A stretch of DNA of 52,142 nt from an uncultured Mediterraneibacter sp. (GCA_944384505.1 CALWTQ010000019.1:1-52142), one strand, 5' to 3'. Counted from the stretch's first letter, positions 23,518 to 32,866 are shown. The notes: generated by a model not told the origin, from the letters alone. Translations and numbers: made by a program.

Positions 23518-24903
23518 ATGAAAAAGAGAGCATTTGCTGCTTTAATGGCAGCAGTCACTGTGGCAGGATTGCTGGCAGGCTGCGGTAGTTCAGGATCTGA
23601 TGAAGGATCTGGAACAACAGAGAGTACGGAAGAGGGAAAGGTCATCAATATTTACAGTTGGAATGATGAGTTCCGTACCCGTCTGGAGGCTGTGTATCCG
23701 GAAGTTGAGAGCACATCCGATGATGGAACGGTGACCACATTGAAAGACGGAACGGAGATCCACTGGGTAATCAATCCGAACCAGGACGGGGTTTATCAGC
23801 AGAAACTTGATGAAGCTCTTATGAATCAGGCTGATGCGGCTGCAGATGACAAGATCGATATCTTTTTATCTGAGACAGATTATGTTTACAAATATACGGA
23901 TGCGGAAGCCGACGTGGCAATGCCGTTGACTGATCTGGGAATCGATCCTGATACAGATCTTGCGGATCAGTATGATTTTACAAAGACAACGGCTTCTGAC
24001 AGGGAAGGAGTTCAGAGAGGCTCCACATGGCAGTGCTGCCCGGGAGTTCTGGTATACCGCAGAGATATTGCACAGGATGTATTCGGAACTGATGATCCGA
24101 CAGCAGTAGGAGAGAAAGTAAAAGACTGGGATACTCTGAAAGCAACTGCCGAGGAGCTGAAAGCAAAAGGATATTATACATTTGCCTCATATGCAGACAC
24201 TTTTCGTGTGTACAGCAATAATATCAGCGAACCGTGGGTTGCGGACGGTGAGACAACAGTAAAAGTAGATCCGCTGATTATGGATTGGGTGGAAAATTCC
24301 AAAGAATGGCTTGACGCCGGTTATCTGGACAAGACTGTAAAAGGTCAGTTTAATGACGACTGGAACAAAGCAATGGGCTCTTCGTCAAAGGTATTCGCAT
24401 TCCTGCTTCCGCCGTGGGGAATTGACTTTACTCTGAATCCGAACTGGGATGGCGATACAGGCGCATGGGCTGTTACAAATCCTCCGCAGGAATACAACTG
24501 GGGCGGTTCCTATATCCACGCTGCGACAGGTACGGACAATCCGGAGCATGTAAAAGATATTATTCTCGCAATGACGGCAGAAAAAGATACACTGCTGAAG
24601 ATTTCTCAGGATTACCTTGACTTCACAAATACGGTAAGCGGTATGGAGGAAGCTGCTGCAGACGATACATATGCATCTGATTTCCTTGGCGGACAGAACG
24701 CATATGAATACTATGCACCTGTAGCGGAAAACATTCAGATTGCTCCTCTTTCTGCATATGACTTGGGATGTGTAGAGTTGTTCCAGAATTCATTCAGCGA
24801 TTATTTCCAGGGCAATGTGGATTTTGATAAAGCGAAAGATAATTTCGAAACAGCTATAAAAGAACGTTATCCGGATATTACAGAAGTTCAGTGGCCGGAA
24901 TAA
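23518..24903 (+). CDS. ABC transporter substrate-binding lipoprotein (sugar type)
   Basis: A 461-residue extracellular solute-binding protein (SBP family 1 type). It has a lipoprotein signal peptide with lipobox LLAGC (Cys21) followed by a serine- and glycine-rich tether, and then an ABC sugar-binding fold (VINIYSWNDEFRTRLEAVYP at its start). It would capture oligosaccharides outside the membrane and deliver them to the two permeases that follow. AGGAGG lies eight bases before the ATG. It is the first gene of the rightward operon and is separated from the first permease gene by a strong hairpin. No ATP-binding subunit is encoded here, so a shared MsmK-like ATPase elsewhere is expected. Confidence 0.88.
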   Translation: MKKRAFAALMAAVTVAGLLAGCGSSGSDEGSGTTESTEEGKVINIYSWNDEFRTRLEAVYPEVESTSDDGTVTTLKDGTEIHWVINPNQDGVYQQKLDEALMNQADAAADDKIDIFLSETDYVYKYTDAEADVAMPLTDLGIDPDTDLADQYDFTKTTASDREGVQRGSTWQCCPGVLVYRRDIAQDVFGTDDPTAVGEKVKDWDTLKATAEELKAKGYYTFASYADTFRVYSNNISEPWVADGETTVKVDPLIMDWVENSKEWLDAGYLDKTVKGQFNDDWNKAMGSSSKVFAFLLPPWGIDFTLNPNWDGDTGAWAVTNPPQEYNWGGSYIHAATGTDNPEHVKDIILAMTAEKDTLLKISQDYLDFTNTVSGMEEAAADDTYASDFLGGQNAYEYYAPVAENIQIAPLSAYDLGCVELFQNSFSDYFQGNVDFDKAKDNFETAIKERYPDITEVQWPE

Positions 24904-24913
24904 CAGATGAGGA

Positions 24914-24949
24914 GGCGGCTGCACCGAAGAAGTTTCGGGGGCAGCCGCC
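24914..24949 (+). other. Stable intercistronic hairpin between SBP and permease genes
   Basis: GGCGGCTGC (24914-24922) pairs perfectly with GCAGCCGCC (24941-24949), with CCGAA/TTCGG forming an inner stem. There is no T-run. In binding-protein ABC operons such hairpins usually protect the upstream message and raise the binding-protein level over that of the permeases. Confidence 0.65.
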
Positions 24950-24973
24950 GGACACAGAAAGGAACGGTAGCTT

Positions 24974-25933
24974 ATGAAAAAGAAACGCAGAAGCGTCAGC
25001 TACGCAAAATGGGGATATATTTTTATCCTTCCGTTTTTTATATGTTTTTTCATTTTTTCGCTGATCCCTCTGATCGATACGATTCGATACAGTTTTTTCG
25101 AATATTACCGGTCGGGAATCAAAGAAATCGGTCCGAATTTTGTAGGTCTGCAGAACTATATCAGCCTGCTTGGCTCAGATATGCTGAAATATGCGGGCAA
25201 TACGCTGATCCTGTGGGTCATCGGATTCATTCCGCAGATTGTGGTGGCGCTGCTCCTTGCAAACTGGTTTACAGATATCCGTCTTAAGATCCGCGGCAAG
25301 CAGTTTTTTAAGGTAGTCATCTATCTGCCGAACTTGATCATGGCGTCGGCATTTGCAATGCTGTTTTTCGCGATGTTCTCAACAAACGGACCGATCAATT
25401 CCATTTTGATGTCTCTTGGCTGGATCAGTGAGCCGATCGATTTTCTCGGATCTGTGATCGGAACGCGGTCTCTGGTAGGGTTGATGAACTTCCTGATGTG
25501 GTTCGGAAATACTACGATCATGCTTATGGCAGCAATTATGGGTATCAGTCAGGACATATTTGAAGCCTGTGAACTGGACGGGTGTACAAGTATCAAAAGA
25601 TTTTTCTATATCACTCTTCCGCTGATCCGGCCGATTCTTGCATATACATTGATCACTTCAATTATCGGTGGACTGCAGATGTTCGATGTTCCTCAGATCC
25701 TGACAAACGGTCAGGGTAATCCGGACCGCACGTCCATGACACTGATCATGTTCCTGAACAGTCATCTGGAGAGCAGAAATTATGGTATGGCGGGCGCATT
25801 GTCTGTATACCTGTTTATTGTGAGCGGTATCTTGTGCTTCTTTGTATACAGGATGACAAACGGCAGTGATAACGACGGCTCGAAAGCAGCGGCAAAAAGA
25901 AAAGCAAAAGAAGCGCGGAAAGGGAGGAGATAA
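24974..25933 (+). CDS. ABC sugar transporter permease, MalF/UgpA-like
   Basis: A 319-residue permease with six membrane helices and the coupling EAA loop EACELDGCTSIKRFFYITLP at about residues 197-216, which contacts the ATPase. The N-terminus YAKWGYIFILPFFICFFIFS is typical of the first permease in family-1 carbohydrate importers. Start ATG 24974 follows AAAGGAAC. It forms a heterodimer with the next gene product. The basic C-terminal tail (AAAKRKAKEARKGRR) is cytoplasmic. Confidence 0.9.
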   Translation: MKKKRRSVSYAKWGYIFILPFFICFFIFSLIPLIDTIRYSFFEYYRSGIKEIGPNFVGLQNYISLLGSDMLKYAGNTLILWVIGFIPQIVVALLLANWFTDIRLKIRGKQFFKVVIYLPNLIMASAFAMLFFAMFSTNGPINSILMSLGWISEPIDFLGSVIGTRSLVGLMNFLMWFGNTTIMLMAAIMGISQDIFEACELDGCTSIKRFFYITLPLIRPILAYTLITSIIGGLQMFDVPQILTNGQGNPDRTSMTLIMFLNSHLESRNYGMAGALSVYLFIVSGILCFFVYRMTNGSDNDGSKAAAKRKAKEARKGRR

Positions 25934-25936
25934 GGT

Positions 25937-26782
25937 ATGAAATCAAAAAAGGCAAAACGCGGTCAGACAGTGCTGGCTTATGTGGTGCTAATATTTCTGT
26001 CATTTTTGTGCCTGTTCTTCTTCTATATCCTGATCGTGAACGCGACGCGCTCCCATGCGGATCTGCAGAAAGGATTTTCGGCAATTCCGGGATCATATTT
26101 TCTGGAAAATTTGAAGAATGTTGCAAATGACGGAAGTTTCCCCATGTTTAAGGGAATTCTTAACAGTCTGATTGTATCGACCTGCTCGGCGGCACTCTGT
26201 ACATATTTTTCATCACTGACAGCGTATGGACTGTACGCATATGATTTTAAGGCAAAGAAAGCCGCATTTACATTTATTATGGCAATTCTGGTTATGCCGA
26301 CACAGGTGACAGCGATGGGCTTTCTGCGGTTGATCACGAATATGGGGATGTATGATTCGCTCCTTCCGCTTATTATACCGTCTATCGCATCTCCGGCTGT
26401 ATTCTATTTTATGTACAGTTATCTGCAGTCATCCCTTCCGTTGTCTCTTGTAGAGGCGGCAAGAATTGACGGTTCAGGAGAATTCAAGACATTCAACCGG
26501 ATCGTGCTTCCAATTATGAAGCCGGCGATCGCTGTGCAGGCTATTTTTACTTTTGTGAGTTCATGGAATAATTACTTTGTTCCGGCATTGGTGATTCAGT
26601 CTAAGGACAAGATGACAGTCCCGATTCTGATTGCAACCCTTCGAGGCGCGGACTATATGAACTTTGATATGGGTAAAATCTATATGATGATTACGGTAGC
26701 GATCGTACCGATCATTATCGTATATCTGCTTCTCTCTAAATACATTATTGCGGGCGTAACACTCGGCGGTGTAAAAGAATAG
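25937..26782 (+). CDS. ABC sugar transporter permease, MalG/UgpE-like
   Basis: A 281-residue permease with six membrane helices and an EAA loop EAARIDGSGEFKTFNRIVLP at about residues 174-193. It starts three bases after the previous permease and belongs to the MalG-type partners of family-1 carbohydrate importers. It ends before a strong terminator, so the importer unit is the three genes SBP-permease-permease, with GH3 and GH16 probably reading from a further promoter or by read-through. Confidence 0.9.
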   Translation: MKSKKAKRGQTVLAYVVLIFLSFLCLFFFYILIVNATRSHADLQKGFSAIPGSYFLENLKNVANDGSFPMFKGILNSLIVSTCSAALCTYFSSLTAYGLYAYDFKAKKAAFTFIMAILVMPTQVTAMGFLRLITNMGMYDSLLPLIIPSIASPAVFYFMYSYLQSSLPLSLVEAARIDGSGEFKTFNRIVLPIMKPAIAVQAIFTFVSSWNNYFVPALVIQSKDKMTVPILIATLRGADYMNFDMGKIYMMITVAIVPIIIVYLLLSKYIIAGVTLGGVKE

Positions 26783-26800
26783 AGGAACAGAATTGAGCTG

Positions 26801-26860
26801 AGAAACCGCCATAGGGCAATCCTTTCAAAATATGCAGGAGAACGCTATGGCGGTTTCTTT
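26801..26860 (+). terminator. Terminator after the ABC permease genes
   Basis: GAAACCGCCATAG (26802-26814) pairs perfectly with CTATGGCGGTTTC (26844-26856), followed by TTTATA. The loop is long (29 bases). Partial read-through into GH3 is possible because the T-run is short. Confidence 0.75.
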
Positions 26861-26897
26861 ATACCATGACTGAAAAATTGATGACAGATAAAGAGGT

Positions 26898-29357
26898 ATG
26901 AAGATGAAAAAATGGACACACAGCGGCAGCCTGAAACAGGGGCTGTCTCATCGCGAAGAAAAACACAGAACTCTGGCTAGAAGAGCGGCGGCAGAAGGAA
27001 TTGTGCTCCTTAAAAACGAGGGGATGCTCCCGCTGAAGACTTCTGATCCCATCGCCCTGTTCGGCAGCGGTGCGGAGAAGACAGTAAAAGGCGGCATCGG
27101 ATCAGGCGATGTCAATAACAGGGAAAACATCTCTGTTTACAGAGGAATAAAAGAAGCCGGAGTATCCGTTACAAACGAAGAATGGATCCAGGATTATGAT
27201 AAACGTTATAAAGAAGCCAGAGAAGAGTGGAAAGAAAAGATACTGGAGGATGCGCGTCATGTGCAGAATCCGTTTGATGCCTATGCGGCAAATCCGTTTG
27301 CTCTTCCGGGCGGACGCAGGATCACAGAAGCAGATCTGAAAGGAGCCGTCGCGGCGGTTTATATGATCAGCCGGATCTCCGGAGAGGGAAAAGACCGCCG
27401 CCTTGAAAAGGGGGATTATTATCTGAGCAGCAGAGAGAGGGAGGATATATTGTACCTTGACGGGCTTCATATTCCTCTGATTCTGATATTGAACTCCGGA
27501 GGTCCGGTTGAGCTTACGGATATCCTTCAGGAAACGGAGAATATCCGTGCAGTTCTGAATATCTCCCAGCCGGGGCAGGAAGGTGGACACGCTGTTGCGG
27601 ATATTCTTTTCGGCAGGGCGGTGCCGGAAGGAAAACTGACGACAACATGGGCCCGGCGGTATGAGGATTACCCCTTCGCAGATACATACAGCTATCTCAA
27701 CGGAAATCTGGAAAAAGAAGAGTACAGGGAAGGCATCTATGTGGGATACCGTTACTTTGACAATTTTGGCGTAAAGCCGCTGTTCTCTTTCGGATACGGA
27801 CTTTCCTATACATCGTTTGGATTGGAATTCTGTGACCTGCAGACGGAGAAATCTTCGGTTCAGGCACGGGTCGCGGTCACAAATACAGGAAAAAGCTATG
27901 CCGGCAGGGAAGTGGTGCAGGTATATGTATCTTTTCCTAAGGGCAGAATTGAAAAAGAGAGCCGAAGACTTGCGGGATTTGCAAAGACAGACCGTCTGAT
28001 GCCGGGAGAGAGCCGGGAAGTAGTTGTGGAGATCCGGCAGAAGCAGCTTGCCGTATTTTCTGAAGAGCGGCAGGCGTGGATCGTGGAAGCAGGAACATAC
28101 GGTATATGGGTGGGAAACAGCCTGGATTCTGCTGTGCTCTCAGCTTATCTTACAGTTTCCCGGGAAGTGGTTCTGGAGAAAACGCACCGGATCTGTCCCC
28201 GGAAAGAGCCGTTTGAAGAACTGTGCCGGGACAGCTCCGGAAACAGTGAAAGCAGAGCGGAGGAAGCAAAGGAAAAAGCGATACCGGTATATGAATTCGT
28301 GCCATGCAGACAACCGGAAATCCAGTATGTATCACCGGAAGAAGAACAGTATCCTGTAGAGGATCTGATTCCGCTTCTCTACGGAAACATTACAGCGGGA
28401 GCAAGCACTCTTGGATCAGCCGGAATCCGCGTGCCCGGTTCTGCTGGGGAGACAACAGAGGCATTGGAAGAGAAGTACCGGATCCGTTCTCTGATCATGG
28501 CGGATGGACCGGCGGGCTTAAGGCTCAGACAGAGTTATCAAGTCGATAAGGAGACAGATTCCGTCTATGGAACCGGTGTTCTCGGATCTCTTGAAAACGG
28601 ATTTTTGGAGCCGATGAAAATTCACAAAAACGCGGATACATATTATCAGTACTGTACGGCATTCCCGGTAGGCACTGCCCTGGCACAGACATGGGACCCT
28701 GAACTGCTCACTGAGTTCGGATGTGCGGTTGCGGAAGAAATGAGAGAATTTCAGGTAGACCTCTGGCTGGCGCCCGGCATGAATATCCAGCGAAATCCTT
28801 TATGCGGACGTAACTTTGAATATTTCTCGGAAGATCCGCTTCTCTCGGGAGTACTTGCCTCCGCAGTCACCCGGGGAGTGCAGTATAAAACAGGATGCGG
28901 TGTAACGATCAAGCATTTTGCCTGCAATAATCAGGAAGATAACCGGATGGGAGTGGATGCCTGTGTTTCTCAGCGGGCGCTCCGTGAGATCTATCTGCGC
29001 GGTTTTGAGATCGCGGTAAAAGAAAGCGCCCCGGCGGCAATCATGTCTTCCTACAATCTGATCAACGGAGTACACGCGGCAAACAGCCGTGACCTTTGCA
29101 CGGTCGTTGCGCGGGAAGAGTGGGGATTTCAGGGAGTGATTATGTCAGACTGGAACACGACAGTGCCGGAAGACGGAAGTATCCCGTGGAAATGTGCGGC
29201 TGCCGGAAATGATATCATTATGCCCGGGAACTGTGATGACGACGAGAATATCCGGCAGGCATATGCGCAGGGTGAGCTGACAGAGAAAGAGATCCGCGAA
29301 TGTGCGGGGAGAATCATAGCATTGGTGAAAAAATTAAGTGAGGAGGCGCAGAAATGA
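26898..29357 (+). CDS. GH3 beta-glucosidase with permuted domain order
   Basis: An 819-residue GH3 enzyme whose domains are in the reverse of the common order. The (alpha/beta)6 sandwich comes first (AAAEGIVLLKNEGMLPLK, about 28-290), then a fibronectin-III-like domain (FGYGLSYTSFGLEF to about 440), and the TIM barrel last (about 540-819). The nucleophile Asp751 is in IMSDWNTT. Permuted GH3 beta-glucosidases of this sort are known from Ruminococcus and Butyrivibrio. No signal peptide is present, so it should act in the cytoplasm on imported beta-linked oligosaccharides, releasing glucose. ATG 26898 has GAGG upstream; ATG 26904 is possible. Its stop overlaps the GH16 start by four bases (ATGA). 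Confidence 0.88.
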   Translation: MKMKKWTHSGSLKQGLSHREEKHRTLARRAAAEGIVLLKNEGMLPLKTSDPIALFGSGAEKTVKGGIGSGDVNNRENISVYRGIKEAGVSVTNEEWIQDYDKRYKEAREEWKEKILEDARHVQNPFDAYAANPFALPGGRRITEADLKGAVAAVYMISRISGEGKDRRLEKGDYYLSSREREDILYLDGLHIPLILILNSGGPVELTDILQETENIRAVLNISQPGQEGGHAVADILFGRAVPEGKLTTTWARRYEDYPFADTYSYLNGNLEKEEYREGIYVGYRYFDNFGVKPLFSFGYGLSYTSFGLEFCDLQTEKSSVQARVAVTNTGKSYAGREVVQVYVSFPKGRIEKESRRLAGFAKTDRLMPGESREVVVEIRQKQLAVFSEERQAWIVEAGTYGIWVGNSLDSAVLSAYLTVSREVVLEKTHRICPRKEPFEELCRDSSGNSESRAEEAKEKAIPVYEFVPCRQPEIQYVSPEEEQYPVEDLIPLLYGNITAGASTLGSAGIRVPGSAGETTEALEEKYRIRSLIMADGPAGLRLRQSYQVDKETDSVYGTGVLGSLENGFLEPMKIHKNADTYYQYCTAFPVGTALAQTWDPELLTEFGCAVAEEMREFQVDLWLAPGMNIQRNPLCGRNFEYFSEDPLLSGVLASAVTRGVQYKTGCGVTIKHFACNNQEDNRMGVDACVSQRALREIYLRGFEIAVKESAPAAIMSSYNLINGVHAANSRDLCTVVAREEWGFQGVIMSDWNTTVPEDGSIPWKCAAAGNDIIMPGNCDDDENIRQAYAQGELTEKEIRECAGRIIALVKKLSEEAQK

Positions 29358-29544
29358 CGAAGAAAAAAGAATAACAGTCGGGATACTTGCAGCTGTTGCT
29401 GCAGTGTTGTTGGGAAATACTACGGTAATGGCAGCAGCAAAAGCCGGGGAACCGGTGTTTTCCATCGAAACAGATCAGACGGAATACAGCAGTACAGATC
29501 CGATTAATGAGACAATAAAAATATACAATGCATCGGATTACTGA
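29354..29544 (+). pseudogene. 5' fragment of the GH16 gene, frameshifted
   Basis: ATG 29354 overlaps the GH3 stop and follows AGGAGG, but reads only MTKKKE before TAA. Adding one A to the run of six (29363-29368) joins it to the other frame, giving a clear signal peptide: MTKKKRITVGIL, then AAVAAVLLGNTTVMAAAKAG. That frame itself ends at TGA 29542-29544, and one extra base (for instance restoring CC at 29541) would join SDY to LTDIVISGNIPDGY of the next frame. So this is the secretion signal and first domain of the GH16 protein, cut off by two single-base losses. They may be real mutations or homopolymer errors in the assembly. Confidence 0.75.
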
Positions 29545-29552
29545 CCGATATT

Positions 29553-32500
29553 GTGATCAGCGGAAACATTCCGGACGGCTATCTGACGGAAGATGGAATA
29601 TCATCGCCGGAACAGTGGAAAACACAAATTGAAAATATAGATATCGGTGAAACCAGAGAAAGTACAGTCAGACTTGTACGAAAAACATCAGGAGCAGAGC
29701 AGGAGAGGCCTGATCCGGAAAAGCCGCAGGGAACTGAAGGCTCTGAAGACAGCGGTCTGTCTGATCAGCAGAGCGGAGGCCGGACGGAAGAAACAGGAAC
29801 AGTGCAGACAGGAGATACAGACAATATTATTCCCTGGTGTATCGCAGGTGCGGCAAGTTTGTGTATTATTATTGTTGTAGCAAGAAAGCGGAAAGGCAGA
29901 CATTTACTTTCTCTTCTTTTTGTGCTGGCAATGGCAGGCACTCTTCTTCCGGCATCTATGACTGCGAAAGCAGCAGAACCCGAAGATAAGGCCGCAGAAG
30001 AGAGAACGGAAGAGATTGAAAAGACGATTACGATAGATGGTGAGGAAGTTACATTGAAAGCAGTGATTACATACCGGACGGAAAATAAAGATCATGATCA
30101 GGATACAGATCTGTCCTATGAAGGATATAATCTGAAATGGGAGGACCAGTTCGAAGGGGATTCTCTCAACCGTGACGATTGGAATGTGGAACTGCATGAT
30201 CCGGGCTGGGTGAATAATGAGCTCCAGTCCTATGTGGATTCACCGGAAAATATTTATATTGAGGACGGAAGCCTTGTGTTGAAACCTGTAGAGACGGTGA
30301 ATGAAGACGGAAGTGTGTCCTATACTTCCGGGCGTGTAAATACACAGAATAAACATGACTTCAAATACGGACTGTTTGAAGCGAGAGTTAAAGTACCAGA
30401 AGGTCAGGGATTCCTTCCTGCATTCTGGATGATGCCGACAGATGAGAATCTGTACGGACAGTGGCCGCGGTGCGGTGAGATTGATATTATGGAAGTGCTC
30501 GGAAATGATACGGATACTTCATATGGAACTATACATTATGGAAATCCTCACAGCGAGAGTCAGGGAAGTTATACTTTAGAGGAAGGAACATTCTCAGACG
30601 AATATCATGTGTTTGACGTGGAATGGGAGCCGGGGAAAATCAGCTGGTACGTTGATGGAAAACTGATTCACACAGAGGATAACTGGTATTCCGCAGCAGA
30701 AGGACAGGGAGAAGTTACATATCCCGCTCCGTTTGATCAGCCATTTTATATTATCCTGAATCTTGCAGTCGGCGGAAACTGGCCCGGTAATCCGGACGAG
30801 ACGACAGATATTGCAAATTCTGCATATTATATTGACTATGTGAAAGTATATCAGAAAGACAGTTATGACGAAAATGTTACAAAACCTGTTGAAGAAGTCA
30901 TTTTAAGAGATCCTGATGAAAACGGCAACTATGTTGTCAATGGAGATTTCTCCGAAAAAGAAGACCTGACAGATGATAAAGACTGGATATTCCTTACAGC
31001 ACTGGGCGGCGAAGCCGGAGCTGAGATCGGTGACAATGAAATTGCAGTAAATACTGTAAATGAGGGTACAGTGGACTACAGTGTCCAGCTTGTGCAGCCG
31101 GATCTCCCCATGAAACAGGGCGGAGTATACCGGCTCTGCTTTGATGCATATGCAGATGCGGACAGAACAATGAAAGTAGGCGTATCTGCGCCTGACAGAT
31201 CTTTCCGGCGTTATCTTGAAGATACAACGATCAGCCTTACCGAGGAGAAGCAGACGTATACTCTTGATTTTACAATGACGGACAGCGATGATGCGAACGG
31301 ACGTCTGGAATTCAATATGGGTGCGGCAGGGTCAACTGCAGGAATCCGGATCAGCAACGTGTCATTGAAGAAAATCGATGAGATAGAAATTACTGAAGGG
31401 GACAAGGGTATCCTTGCCGACGGAAACTATGTGTACAACGGCAGTTTCCAGGAAGGAGAAGGGCGTCTCGGATACTGGGATGTGTTAAAAAATGACGGAG
31501 CGGAAGTGAGCGTCACCAATGAGAATAATATCCGGAGGCTGATGGTAAATGCTCCGGAGGGAACATCGGCGGATAATCCGGTCATTGTATCACAGAGTGA
31601 CCTGGCACTGTCCGCAGGCAACACATATGCAATGAGTTTTACGGCAGAGGGAGAAGCAGGAAAGAATATCATGGTAAAAGCTGCCGGTCAGGAATACACG
31701 GCTGAGCTGACCGGCGCAGAGAGTGCATATGATTATAAACTGACGCTGGATACAGAACCCGCAGATACGAATCTAGCATTCTGTTTTGAAGAGCCCGGAA
31801 TATATTATGTTGACAATGTGCGTATCGAAGAGGACAGCCTGATTAAAAACGGAAGTTTTAATGCCGGATTCTCCGGATACGAACCTTATGTTGACAGCAG
31901 TATCTCATCGGATGTTACTTATGTAGTAGACAGCCTGAATGAAGACAACGCGGCTGACTTTTCGATCAACAATACGGGAGACGCTGCATGGAAGATCCAG
32001 CTGAAACAGAACAATGTGGAGCTTGAAAAGGGACAGTGGTACAGGCTTTCTCTTGACGCCAAAGCAAGCATACCGAGAAAATTGATGTTTGCGATTCAGA
32101 GAGACGGCTCCGGTGATGACGACTGGACACCATATTCAGGAGAAAAAATTGTAGATCTGGAAAACGACTATAATAAATATGAGATTGTTTTCCAGATGAC
32201 AGGCGAGACAGATCCGAAAGCAGTGCTGAGTATTTCCATGGGAGCTGTCGATGGAATTCAGATAACAGAAAAACACCGTATCTGCATTGACAATATCAAT
32301 CTTGAAAAGATTGATGCACCGGATATCGGTGAACAGCCGGCAGGAGAAAATCTTCTGGTAAACAGTGATTTTGCTTCCGGAAATGAAGGATGGGAAAATG
32401 CGGTTACCGCTCCGGGAGCGGCGGAAGTTTCTTTTGAGAACGGCCATGCAGTATACAATATTACTGATGTGGGAATCGAGGACTGGAATGTACAGCTCAA

Positions 32501-32795
32501 ACAGAACGGAATCGTTCTGGAACAGGGCGCTCACTATAAAGTTACGTTCAAGGCAAAATCTTCAGAGACGAGAACGATCAAACTTGCCATGCTCAGCCCC
32601 AGCTATACATGGTACGGCGGAGCGGACATAGCGCTGGAAAAAGACCAGGAGAAAGAGGTTACAGTAGATTTTGAAATGACTGAGGCGACAGATATGAATA
32701 CTGCCATGGTTGTATCAATGGGAGCGATCGCGGGAACTGAGACTCCCGCATCAACAATCGAACTGTCAGAGTTTTCTCTGATCAGGATGGAATAG
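29553..32795 (+). CDS. Surface GH16 endo-beta-glucanase with CBM-like modules (5'-truncated)
   Basis: A 1080-residue open frame forming the main part of a large surface glucanase. Order: end of an N-terminal beta-sandwich domain (about 1-45), a charged linker, a transmembrane helix (about 92-110), a second signal-like hydrophobic stretch ending ASMTAKAA (about 118-141), a GH16 domain (about 195-435), then four CBM4/9-like modules each opening N-G/S-x-F (about 455-615, 625-755, 770-925, 930-1080). The GH16 catalytic motif E-I-D-I-M-E is intact (Glu309, Asp311, Glu314), as in laminarinase-type (endo-beta-1,3-glucanase) members. The start codon here is artificial: the true gene begins at 29354 and is broken by two frameshifts. 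Without the signal peptide, export depends on the internal hydrophobic segments. Confidence 0.8.
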   Translation: MISGNIPDGYLTEDGISSPEQWKTQIENIDIGETRESTVRLVRKTSGAEQERPDPEKPQGTEGSEDSGLSDQQSGGRTEETGTVQTGDTDNIIPWCIAGAASLCIIIVVARKRKGRHLLSLLFVLAMAGTLLPASMTAKAAEPEDKAAEERTEEIEKTITIDGEEVTLKAVITYRTENKDHDQDTDLSYEGYNLKWEDQFEGDSLNRDDWNVELHDPGWVNNELQSYVDSPENIYIEDGSLVLKPVETVNEDGSVSYTSGRVNTQNKHDFKYGLFEARVKVPEGQGFLPAFWMMPTDENLYGQWPRCGEIDIMEVLGNDTDTSYGTIHYGNPHSESQGSYTLEEGTFSDEYHVFDVEWEPGKISWYVDGKLIHTEDNWYSAAEGQGEVTYPAPFDQPFYIILNLAVGGNWPGNPDETTDIANSAYYIDYVKVYQKDSYDENVTKPVEEVILRDPDENGNYVVNGDFSEKEDLTDDKDWIFLTALGGEAGAEIGDNEIAVNTVNEGTVDYSVQLVQPDLPMKQGGVYRLCFDAYADADRTMKVGVSAPDRSFRRYLEDTTISLTEEKQTYTLDFTMTDSDDANGRLEFNMGAAGSTAGIRISNVSLKKIDEIEITEGDKGILADGNYVYNGSFQEGEGRLGYWDVLKNDGAEVSVTNENNIRRLMVNAPEGTSADNPVIVSQSDLALSAGNTYAMSFTAEGEAGKNIMVKAAGQEYTAELTGAESAYDYKLTLDTEPADTNLAFCFEEPGIYYVDNVRIEEDSLIKNGSFNAGFSGYEPYVDSSISSDVTYVVDSLNEDNAADFSINNTGDAAWKIQLKQNNVELEKGQWYRLSLDAKASIPRKLMFAIQRDGSGDDDWTPYSGEKIVDLENDYNKYEIVFQMTGETDPKAVLSISMGAVDGIQITEKHRICIDNINLEKIDAPDIGEQPAGENLLVNSDFASGNEGWENAVTAPGAAEVSFENGHAVYNITDVGIEDWNVQLKQNGIVLEQGAHYKVTFKAKSSETRTIKLAMLSPSYTWYGGADIALEKDQEKEVTVDFEMTEATDMNTAMVVSMGAIAGTETPASTIELSEFSLIRME

Positions 32796-32866
32796 AATTC
32801 CCACCGTGCGGGAGCCGTTCTATTGTACTGGAAAAATATTCAGTCGTAAAAACCATATATCTGGAG

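Noticed and set aside
29354-29380. Programmed -1 frameshift in the GH16 gene
   Set aside because: The six-A run would allow simple slippage, but there is no classical slippery heptamer with a following structure, and a second, unrelated shift is needed 175 bases later. Mutation or assembly error is simpler.
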